In this document: piece by piece, positions 58,186 to 64,000 of the stretch | Layout: every line of letters begins with the position of its first letter | How positions within the stretch are numbered: position 1 is the stretch's first letter | Origin: Burkholderiales bacterium | GTDB lineage: Bacteria; Pseudomonadota; Gammaproteobacteria; Burkholderiales; Burkholderiaceae_E | DNA: 64,000 nucleotides | Direction: 5' to 3' | NCBI GenBank assembly: GCA_026399835.1 | Contig: JAPLQE010000042.1 | Coordinates: 39,408-103,407, forward strand | Made by a program: the position numbers and the translations under genes | The notes under the pieces: generated by a model | Told to the model about the DNA's origin: nothing | What the model saw: the letters and a program-made list of their open reading frames with translations, nothing else | The model's database searches: none

Positions 58186-61092
58186 ATGACCACCTCAGTG
58201 TCCTTCCTCAGCGCCGCGATCTGGATTCCGATCCTCACCGGACTGTTCATCCTCGCGTTCGGCAAAGACCGCAATGGCGCGATCGTGCGCACCGTCGCGC
58301 TGGTCGGCGCGCTCGGCGGGTTCCTGGCGACCCTCCCGCTGTACACGCGCTTCGACACCGCGTCGTCGGAGATGCAGTTCGTCGAGAAGATGCCCTGGAT
58401 CGACCGGTTCGGCGTCGACTACCACCTCGGCGTCGACGGCATCTCGGTCTGGTTCGTGCTGCTGACCGCGTTCATCACCGTGGTGGTGGTCGTCGCCGGC
58501 TGGAAGGTGATCGAGGAGCGCATCGCCGGCTACATGGCGGCCTTCCTGATCCTGTCCGGGCTGATGGTGGGCGTGTTCTCGGCGCTCGACGGACTGCTGT
58601 TCTATGTGTTCTTCGAGGCGACCCTGATCCCGATGTACGTGATCATCGGCATCTGGGGCGGTCCGAACCGGGTCTACGCGGCGTTCAAGTTCTTCCTGTA
58701 CACGCTGCTCGGCTCGCTGCTGACCCTGGTCGCGATCATCTTCCTGTACATCAAGTCGGGCTCGTTCTCGATTCTCGAGTGGCACCAGGTGCCGCTGTCG
58801 ATGAACGAGCAGATCACCGTCTTCTTCGCCTTCCTGCTGGCCTTCGCGGTGAAGGTGCCGATGTGGCCGGTGCACACCTGGCTGCCGGATGCCCACGTCG
58901 AGGCGCCCACCGGCGGCTCGGTGGTGCTGGCGGCGATCATGCTCAAGCTCGGCGCCTACGGCTTCCTGCGGCTGTCGCTGCCGATCGTGCCCGATGCCAG
59001 CCAGGCGCTGGCCGGTTTCATGATCACGCTGTCGCTGATCGCGGTCGTCTACATCGGTCTGGTGGCACTGGTGCAGACCGACATGAAGAAGCTCGTCGCG
59101 TATTCGTCGATCGCGCACATGGGGTTCGTGACCCTGGGCTTCTTCATGTTCGAGCAGCTCGGCATGCAGGGCGGGATCGTCCAGATGATCTCGCACGGGT
59201 TCATCTCGGGCGCGATGTTCCTGTGCATCGGCGTGCTGTACGACCGGATGCACAGCCGTCGGATCGCCGACTACGGCGGTGTGGTGAACACCATGCCGAA
59301 GTTCGCCGCGCTGTTCATGCTGTTCACGATGGCCAATGCCGGGCTGCCCGCCACCTCGGGCTTCGTCGGCGAGTTCATGGTCATCCTGGGCGCGGTGAAG
59401 TTCAATTTCTGGATCGCCGCGATCGCGTCCACCACGCTGATCTTCGGCGCGGCCTACTCGCTGTGGATGTACAAGCGGGTGGTGTTCGGCGAGATCGCGA
59501 ACGACGAGGTGCGTGCGCTCAAGGACGTCGACGCGCGCGAGTTCTGGATGCTCGCGGTGCTGGCGGCCGCGGTGCTGGCGATGGGCCTGTGGCCCAAGCC
59601 GTTCACCGACGTCTCCGAGGCGTCGGTGCGGGCGCTGCTCGGTGCTGCTCGTCGACGTCTTCGTCAAGGTGGCCGACGGCGAGGAGAGCAAGATCGACCG
59701 GCTGGCGATCGCGCTGCTGCTGCTGCCGGCGGCGGCGACGGTCTGGCAGATCGGCTCGCCGGCGCAGGTCGCGTTCGGCGGCATGTACGTCGCAGACGGC
59801 ATCGCGCACGTGCTCAAGCTGGTGTCCTACCTGTCGGTCGCGGCGACGCTGGTCTACGCGCGCGGCTATGCGATCGACCGCGGCATGCACCGCGGCGAGC
59901 TCTACGCGCTGGCCCTCTTCGCGCTGCTCGGCCAGATGATCATGATCTCGGCCGGCAACCTGCTGGTGGTCTACCTCGGCCTGGAGCTGATGTCGCTGTC
60001 GCTGTATGCGCTGGCCGCGCTGCGCCGCGATCATGCGGTGTCGACCGAGGCGGCGATCAAGTACTTCGTGCTGGGCGCGCTCGCCTCGGGCTTCCTGCTC
60101 TACGGCATGTCGATGCTGTACGGCGGCACGGGCACGCTCGACCTCGACCGCATCGCCGCGTCGATGAGCGGACGCACGCCGGCGAACACCACGGTGATCG
60201 TCTTCGGCGTCGTGTTCATCGTCTCGGGCCTCGCGTTCAAGTTCGGCGCCGTGCCGTTCCACATGTGGGTGCCGGACGTCTACCAGGGCACGCCCACGGT
60301 CGCGACGCTGCTGATCGCTTCCGCGCCCAAGATCGCGACCTTCGCGATCGCGTTCCGGATGCTGGCCGAGGCACTGCCGTCGGTCGCGGTCGACTGGCAG
60401 CAGATGCTGCTGGTGCTGTCGGTGCTGTCGATGATCATCGGCAACCTGGTCGCGATCGCGCAGTCGAACCTCAAGCGGATGCTGGCGTACTCGACGATCG
60501 CGCAGGTCGGCTTCGTGCTGCTCGGCATGCTGTCGGGGGTGGTCGGCGGCTCCACCGACGGCATGGCCGATGCCTGGAGCGCGTCGATGTTCTACGTCGT
60601 CACCTACGTGCTGACGACGCTGGGCACCTTCGGCGTGATCCTGCTGGTGGCGCGCAAGGGCCACGAGGCCGAGGACATCGACGACCTGAAGGGCCTGTCG
60701 CGCCGCGCTCCCGGCCTGGCCTTCGTGATGCTGCTGCTGATGTTCTCGCTGGCCGGCATCCCGCCGACCGTCGGCTTCTACGCCAAGCTCGCGGTGCTGC
60801 AGTCGGTGCTGGAGGCCGGCATGACCTGGCTGGCGATCCTCGCGGTCCTGGTCTCGCTGATCGGCGCGTTCTACTACCTGCGCATCGTCAAGACGGTCTA
60901 CTTCGACGAGCCGGTCGACCTCGGCCCGATCGCGCCGGCGCCCGGTGCCCGTGCGGTGATGGCGGTCAACGGCGCGCTGATCCTGCTGCTCGGCCTGGTG
61001 CCGGGCCCGCTGATGACGCTGTGCCTGGGCGCGGTGCGGCAGGCCTTCGGGATCTGATCGGGGCCCGCGCCTTGCCTGGCCGCCTTCGATGA
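58186..61092 (+). CDS. nuoM: NADH-quinone oxidoreductase subunit M, C-terminus and stop missing
   Basis: NuoM similarity runs from 58186 to about 59641 (residues 1-485): FYVFFEATLIPMYVIIGIWG (helix 5 Glu), KVPMWPVHTWLPDAHVEAPTGG and YSSIAHMGFVTLGFF are intact. It should end a few residues after FTDVSEASVRALL, but no stop is present; the frame stays open to TGA at 61090-61092 and reads off-frame through all of nuoN, giving about 480 unrelated Arg-rich residues. As written the sequence encodes a 968-residue product that is very unlikely to be real. Either a genuine deletion joined nuoM to nuoN out of frame, or this is an assembly error. The homologous part is certain; the end coordinate is only the open frame. 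Confidence 0.75.
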   Translation: MTTSVSFLSAAIWIPILTGLFILAFGKDRNGAIVRTVALVGALGGFLATLPLYTRFDTASSEMQFVEKMPWIDRFGVDYHLGVDGISVWFVLLTAFITVVVVVAGWKVIEERIAGYMAAFLILSGLMVGVFSALDGLLFYVFFEATLIPMYVIIGIWGGPNRVYAAFKFFLYTLLGSLLTLVAIIFLYIKSGSFSILEWHQVPLSMNEQITVFFAFLLAFAVKVPMWPVHTWLPDAHVEAPTGGSVVLAAIMLKLGAYGFLRLSLPIVPDASQALAGFMITLSLIAVVYIGLVALVQTDMKKLVAYSSIAHMGFVTLGFFMFEQLGMQGGIVQMISHGFISGAMFLCIGVLYDRMHSRRIADYGGVVNTMPKFAALFMLFTMANAGLPATSGFVGEFMVILGAVKFNFWIAAIASTTLIFGAAYSLWMYKRVVFGEIANDEVRALKDVDAREFWMLAVLAAAVLAMGLWPKPFTDVSEASVRALLGAARRRLRQGGRRRGEQDRPAGDRAAAAAGGGDGLADRLAGAGRVRRHVRRRRHRARAQAGVLPVGRGDAGLRARLCDRPRHAPRRALRAGPLRAARPDDHDLGRQPAGGLPRPGADVAVAVCAGRAAPRSCGVDRGGDQVLRAGRARLGLPALRHVDAVRRHGHARPRPHRRVDERTHAGEHHGDRLRRRVHRLGPRVQVRRRAVPHVGAGRLPGHAHGRDAADRFRAQDRDLRDRVPDAGRGTAVGRGRLAADAAGAVGAVDDHRQPGRDRAVEPQADAGVLDDRAGRLRAARHAVGGGRRLHRRHGRCLERVDVLRRHLRADDAGHLRRDPAGGAQGPRGRGHRRPEGPVAPRSRPGLRDAAADVLAGRHPADRRLLRQARGAAVGAGGRHDLAGDPRGPGLADRRVLLPAHRQDGLLRRAGRPRPDRAGARCPCGDGGQRRADPAARPGAGPADDAVPGRGAAGLRDLIGARALPGRLR
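59642..61057 (+). CDS. nuoN: NADH-quinone oxidoreductase subunit N, N-terminally truncated
   Basis: An antiporter-like complex I subunit. From the GTG at 59642 it is 471 residues; homologues are about 485-495. YLGLELMSLSLYALAALRRD, STEAAIKYFVLGALASGFLL, KFGAVPFHMWVPDVYQGTPT and YSTIAQVGFVLLGML are all present. It starts abruptly with VLLVDVFVKVADGEE, the end of what should be the first membrane helix, so about 20 N-terminal residues are lost together with the nuoM end. No ribosome site precedes the GTG. The reading frame differs from nuoM. Confidence 0.82.
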   Translation: MLLVDVFVKVADGEESKIDRLAIALLLLPAAATVWQIGSPAQVAFGGMYVADGIAHVLKLVSYLSVAATLVYARGYAIDRGMHRGELYALALFALLGQMIMISAGNLLVVYLGLELMSLSLYALAALRRDHAVSTEAAIKYFVLGALASGFLLYGMSMLYGGTGTLDLDRIAASMSGRTPANTTVIVFGVVFIVSGLAFKFGAVPFHMWVPDVYQGTPTVATLLIASAPKIATFAIAFRMLAEALPSVAVDWQQMLLVLSVLSMIIGNLVAIAQSNLKRMLAYSTIAQVGFVLLGMLSGVVGGSTDGMADAWSASMFYVVTYVLTTLGTFGVILLVARKGHEAEDIDDLKGLSRRAPGLAFVMLLLMFSLAGIPPTVGFYAKLAVLQSVLEAGMTWLAILAVLVSLIGAFYYLRIVKTVYFDEPVDLGPIAPAPGARAVMAVNGALILLLGLVPGPLMTLCLGAVRQAFGI

Positions 61093-61664
61093 GCGATCAC
61101 CTCGAAGAGCAGACGGTCGATTCGGAACTGGTCTACCAGGGCCTGTTCCTCAAGGTCCGCAAGGACAGCGCCCGCCTGCCCGACGGCTCCCTGCACGGTC
61201 GCGAATGGGTGATGCATCCCGGCGCGGCCGCGATGCTGCCGGTCGCCGACGATGGTCGCGTGCTGATGGTCCGGCAGTGGCGCTATGCGATGCGTCGGGC
61301 CTACCTCGAGATCCCGGCGGGCAAGATCGATCCGGGCGAGACCTCGCTGCAGACTGCGAAGCGCGAGCTGCTCGAGGAGACCGGTCATGCCGCGCGCGAG
61401 TGGGCGCCGCTGGTGCAGATCCATCCGGCGATCGGCTTCTCGAACGAGGTGATCGACATCTTCATCGCGCGCGGGCTGGAGCGGCGCGCCGAGGCCGCGC
61501 CCGACCACGGCGAGCTGATCGACGTCGAGTGGGCGACGGTGGGCGAGCTGGTCGATGCGCTGCGCGCCGGGCAGCTGCCCGACGTCAAGACGCACATCGC
61601 GGTGATGCACCTGCAGCGCATGGTCGACGGCGACTGGCCGTGGCCCGCGTTCGCGCCCGCCTGA
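61089..61664 (+). CDS. Nudix hydrolase, ADP-ribose pyrophosphatase-like
   Basis: A 191-residue Nudix enzyme. The Nudix box GKIDPGETSLQTAKRELLEE (residues 78-97, completed by TG) has all catalytic Glu residues. VLMVRQWRYAMRRAYLEIPAG and the late QIHPAIGFSNEVIDIFIARG resemble ADP-ribose pyrophosphatases, which remove free ADP-ribose. It lies 31 bases after nuoN. A DUF2818 gene that I recall in this place in related genomes is absent. Confidence 0.92.
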   Translation: MSDHLEEQTVDSELVYQGLFLKVRKDSARLPDGSLHGREWVMHPGAAAMLPVADDGRVLMVRQWRYAMRRAYLEIPAGKIDPGETSLQTAKRELLEETGHAAREWAPLVQIHPAIGFSNEVIDIFIARGLERRAEAAPDHGELIDVEWATVGELVDALRAGQLPDVKTHIAVMHLQRMVDGDWPWPAFAPA

Positions 61665-61820
61665 GACGCGCCCCCCCCTTGATCGGCGATGCAGGGGGCG
61701 CCACGCCCCTCGCGCCATGCTCCGCAGGGCCACCTCCGGGGGGCTGCAGGGGGGCGTCGGGGGCCCCTCGCCGGGGCCTGCCGGATCGGTTCCGGTCGGA
61801 TATGCGATGATCGAGGTTAC

Positions 61821-61908
61821 GGAGGGCTGGCAGAGCGGTCGAATGCGGCGGTCTTGAAAACCGTTGAACCGCAAGGTTCCGGGGGTTCGAATCCCTCGCC
61901 CTCCGCCA
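61821..61908 (+). tRNA. tRNA-Ser(TGA)
   Basis: 88 bases with encoded CCA. Acceptor GGAGGGC pairs with GCCCTCC, discriminator G; the anticodon loop CTTGAAA gives anticodon TGA at 61855-61857; a long variable arm (AACCGCAAGGTT) and TTCGAAT T-loop are typical of class II tRNA-Ser. It reads UCA and UCG codons. It borders the accessory stretch to its right. Confidence 0.97.
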
Positions 61909-62072
61909 CCTCCCCACGACGTTTTATCCAGAGCCGTCATCCCCCTGTATTACACGCCGCGAATCGCTGGGGCGTAGGCCAGGGTGCTGTTGGACGGCCG
62001 ACGCGGAGCTTGCCCCGAACCCCCGCACGTCCGCGTTCAAGGATCGCGCCGCCCGTGCCGGGCCCGATCGGA

Positions 62073-62663
62073 TCACTTGCGCGATGGGATCAGCTGCTCA
62101 AGCGAGTTGATCAGCCCCTTCAGGTCGGCTCCGGGGGTCGTCTGGTTCCGGTAAATTCGCCGCAAGGCCTCGAGTGCGCCGGTCGGATCGTTCGGGAAGG
62201 AGGAAACCGCCGCGATGATGCGGTCGACGCTGTCAGCCCCTGTGCGCGGCTGTGGCAGCCGAGCACGGGGATCGTCAGGATCGGACATGCGAAGTATGAG
62301 TGACCACACGAGTTCGACCACCCGGGTGTCGACGAGCGCTTTGCGCAACCAGCCAATGATGCCCTCGGCCGCTTCACGATGCCCGGCACCCGCGCACTCC
62401 ATGGCAAGCCGCAGCATCTCTTGAAGCACTTCCTGGTTATCGTAGGTGGCCGGCGATTCGGCGATGCGCAGCTCATGAGCGTCCGTCTCGAAGCGGGCGG
62501 GCCGACGCAACGCCAGCAGAGCGGATTCGATCGAATGCGCCATGCCCTCCAGCATCGGCTCCCCAGAGCCTTGGCGCAGCGCCATCCTGGCCCTCGCCAA
62601 CACGATCCGGAGTGCAGGGTGCTTGCCTGCCGCCTGCGGGCGGCTCATCATCGACGTGTTCAT
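62073..62663 (-). CDS. Hypothetical helical protein
   Basis: A 196-residue protein I do not recognise. It is predicted all-helical by eye, with regularly spaced Leu, Arg and Glu (IVLARARMALRQGSGEPMLEG, then LQEMLRLAMECAGAGHREAAEG) and no signal peptide, membrane helix, or catalytic motif. The ATG at 62661-62663 follows CCAGGAGG, a strong ribosome site, which supports it as a real gene. It is convergent with tRNA-Ser and divergent from the small gene at 62.9 kb. Its codon use is mixed and somewhat less GC-biased than the core genes. Confidence 0.6.
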   Translation of the reverse strand: MNTSMMSRPQAAGKHPALRIVLARARMALRQGSGEPMLEGMAHSIESALLALRRPARFETDAHELRIAESPATYDNQEVLQEMLRLAMECAGAGHREAAEGIIGWLRKALVDTRVVELVWSLILRMSDPDDPRARLPQPRTGADSVDRIIAAVSSFPNDPTGALEALRRIYRNQTTPGADLKGLINSLEQLIPSRK

Positions 62664-62922
62664 GGCGCCTCCTGGCCGTGCTCGGCCGTGTTGGATACGC
62701 CGCCGATTATCAGAGCCTGCTGTCCTGCGGGTGGTGACCGACGTCACGGTCGCCGCGATCCCGGCCGGTCACGACGCCGCAGGGGCGCACAATCGGCTGC
62801 AACCCGATGCAACCCAAGGGTCAACCCCATCAGGGTACGCCCTAGCTAGGCAAGGACGCGCCGAGCAGGTTGAATCTTCGCATGACGCATCGGCGTCGGA
62901 TTGAACTTCATAGGAGTAGGAA

Positions 62923-63180
62923 ATGGACGTCAGCCGTGGGGTTCCGGATATTTTTTTTGCGCTGGCTAGAGCGCAATTTGCAGGCGCGAGTACTGATACT
63001 AAGACTGGTGCTGCTAGGTCTGGTGGTAACATCCTTTCGGGTTTAGTAAGGCTTGCTCCCGCTATTTTTAAAGTCCTCACCGCGGCAACTCCGCTGGGGA
63101 TTGCGATGCTTGCGTTTTCTGGAGCAAAGCTCGCGCTGGATGTAGCGTCGAACCCGCCCTCCTCAAGGGATAAAGTTTAA
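62923..63180 (+). CDS. Small hypothetical protein with hydrophobic segment, low GC
   Basis: An 85-residue protein with no recognised family. Residues about 38-73 are hydrophobic (ILSGLVRLAPAIFKVLTAAT, then PLGIAMLAFSGAKLALDVA) and could form one membrane helix or an amphipathic hairpin; the N-terminal third has FFALARAQFAG. AGGAG six bases before the ATG is a strong ribosome site. GC content over 62941-63180 is about 52% by hand count, against about 70% in neighbouring genes, and codons such as ACT, GGT and TTT are common. This suggests recent acquisition. A perfect hairpin follows it 30 bases later. It could be a small membrane peptide or toxin-like protein; no evidence decides. Confidence 0.55.
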   Translation: MDVSRGVPDIFFALARAQFAGASTDTKTGAARSGGNILSGLVRLAPAIFKVLTAATPLGIAMLAFSGAKLALDVASNPPSSRDKV

Positions 63181-63209
63181 GCTTGAGCCAACCAGGCGCA
63201 GCAATGAAC

Positions 63210-63241
63210 CTCGTGCCCACCTCATTGCAGGTGGGCACGAG
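63210..63241. other. Perfect 13-base-pair hairpin after the low-GC gene
   Basis: CTCGTGCCCACCT, loop CATTGC, AGGTGGGCACGAG. No T-run follows on either strand, so it is not a textbook terminator, but it could stabilise an mRNA end or be a small inverted-repeat element. Confidence 0.6.
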
Positions 63242-63320
63242 CTAGCACGCTCATCAGGTTCACAACGTGCCTGAGGCCGGTCTCGCTTGCCGCTATGCTG
63301 TACACCTTGCAGGCCATGTT

Positions 63321-63346
63321 CACACCCTAGAGCGCCGTGGGGTGTG
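63321..63346. other. Inverted repeat upstream of the helicase gene
   Basis: CACACCC (63321-63327) and GGGTGTG (63340-63346) flank a 12-base loop, 40 bases before the helicase start. It may be a regulatory site or leader hairpin; nothing further supports either. Confidence 0.35.
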
Positions 63347-63385
63347 AGGAACCCCATGCCTGCTCTCTAGAAGCGGCCACGCGCC

Positions 63386-64000
63386 ATGACCGATTCCGCT
63401 GCCGAGGTGCCCGCCGACGGGCCGGCCTTCGCCACGCTACCGCTCGCGGCGTCCGTGCTGGCCAACCTGCAGCGCCTCGGCTACGAGCGGATGACGCCGG
63501 TGCAGGCGGCGAGCCTGCCGCTGGCGCTTGCCGGCCGCGACCTGATCGTCCAGGCCATGACCGGCAGCGGCAAGACGGCGGCCTTTGCGCTGCCGGTGCT
63601 GGCAAGGCTCGATGCCCGCCGCTTCGAGGTGCAGGCGCTGGTGCTCTGCCCGACGCGTGAGTTGGGCGAGCAGGTCTCGCAGGAGATCCGGCGACTGGCC
63701 CGCGCCGAGGACAACGTCAAGGTGCTGACGCTGTGCGGCGGCACCACGATGCGCCCGCAGGTCGCCAGCCTTGCGCACGGCGCGCACGTGGTGGTCGGGA
63801 CGCCGGGGCGCATCCTCGATCACCTGGCGCGCGAGTCGCTGTCGCTGGTGGCGCTCGGTGTGCTGGTGCTCGACGAGGCCGACCGGATGCTCGACATGGG
63901 CTTCTCGGAGGACATCGCCGCGATCGCCAAGCGCTGCCCGCCGCCGTCCCGGCGCCAGACGCTGCTGTTCTCGGCGACCTATCCGGACGACGTCTCGAAG
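63386..64000 (+). CDS. dbpA: DEAD-box ATP-dependent RNA helicase, 3' end cut by window
   Basis: The first 205 residues of a DEAD-box helicase, running off the window. Motifs in order: Q motif region (LGYERMTPVQAASLPLAL), motif I MTGSGKT at 58-64, Ia PTRELGEQV, GG, Ib TPGRILDHL, II DEAD at 163-166 and III SATYP. The opening FATLPLAASVLANLQRLGYE is DbpA-like; DbpA helps large-subunit rRNA assembly, but the C-terminal RNA-binding domain that defines it lies outside, so the symbol is tentative. Confidence 0.85.
   Translation, partial: MTDSAAEVPADGPAFATLPLAASVLANLQRLGYERMTPVQAASLPLALAGRDLIVQAMTGSGKTAAFALPVLARLDARRFEVQALVLCPTRELGEQVSQEIRRLARAEDNVKVLTLCGGTTMRPQVASLAHGAHVVVGTPGRILDHLARESLSLVALGVLVLDEADRMLDMGFSEDIAAIAKRCPPPSRRQTLLFSATYPDDVSK

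Noticed and set aside
58186..61092. A real 968-residue NuoM fusion protein
   Set aside because: After about residue 485 the sequence is an Arg-rich off-frame reading of nuoN with no membrane helices; the nuoN frame itself shows clear similarity.
61821..63385. Integrated element with att sites at tRNA-Ser
   Set aside because: No repeat of the tRNA 3' end and no integrase gene found in the stretch.

Overview
This is a 64-kb piece of a very GC-rich bacterial chromosome, almost certainly from a betaproteobacterium of the order Burkholderiales. The evidence is gene order as much as similarity. Four blocks are typical of that group: rpsF-priB-rpsR-rplI-dnaB; bcp-phoH opposite an alaC-type aminotransferase, hom, thrC, moeA, moaD, moaE and clpB; sigma factor-DUF3619-DUF3106-RDD opposite ilvI-ilvH-ilvC-pssA; and tpiA-secG-tRNA-Leu-nuoA to nuoN-Nudix. 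Genes are tightly packed and many neighbours overlap by ATGA, GTGA or TTGA. No rRNA, prophage, insertion sequence or CRISPR array was seen.

Layout. 1-1.7 kb: 3' part of a tandem AAA ATPase gene. 1.7-9.9 kb: a lipid-flavoured region with a TetR regulator, a patatin-type lipase, a phasin, a two-domain fatty acyl-CoA reductase, an alpha/beta hydrolase, a GMC oxidoreductase and a small Tat-signal protein. 9.9-15.1 kb: a conserved hypothetical gene, the S6-PriB-S18-L9 operon ending in a clear terminator, then dnaB interrupted by a 421-residue intein with a LAGLIDADG-type endonuclease. 15.2-18 kb (minus strand): DUF498, Bcp and PIN-PhoH. 18.1-25.1 kb: aminotransferase, hom, thrC, a molybdenum cofactor set (mobB, moeA, moaD, moaE) and the fluoride channel crcB. 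25.1-28.4 kb (minus): an OYE-type flavoenzyme and a histidine kinase with a single-domain response regulator. 28.6-33.8 kb: clpB behind a candidate sigma-32 promoter, then tex. 33.8-37.2 kb: a 5'-nucleotidase and a basic amino acid decarboxylase, convergent-free neighbours on opposite strands. 37.2-39.4 kb (minus): an overlapping sigma factor, DUF3619, DUF3106 and RDD set. 39.7-44.9 kb: ilvI, ilvH, ilvC, a prolyl-4-hydroxylase-like oxygenase and pssA. 45-61.7 kb: tpiA, secG, tRNA-Leu(GAG), all fourteen nuo genes and a Nudix hydrolase. 61.8-64 kb: tRNA-Ser(TGA), a short accessory stretch with two unrecognised genes, and the 5' part of a DEAD-box helicase gene.

How the genes work together. The nuo block encodes respiratory complex I. 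The ilv genes make branched-chain amino acid precursors, and hom/thrC make threonine, the precursor of isoleucine. The mobB-moeA-moaD-moaE set supplies molybdenum cofactor. ClpB and Tex are general stress and RNA functions. The first 10 kb looks like fatty-alcohol or storage-lipid metabolism.

Most notable points: the DnaB intein; a damaged nuoM-nuoN junction (missing nuoM stop and nuoN N-terminus, with a frame change); a low-GC orphan gene at 62.9 kb; a sigma factor translationally coupled to two envelope-type DUF proteins; and the fatty acyl-CoA reductase neighbourhood.
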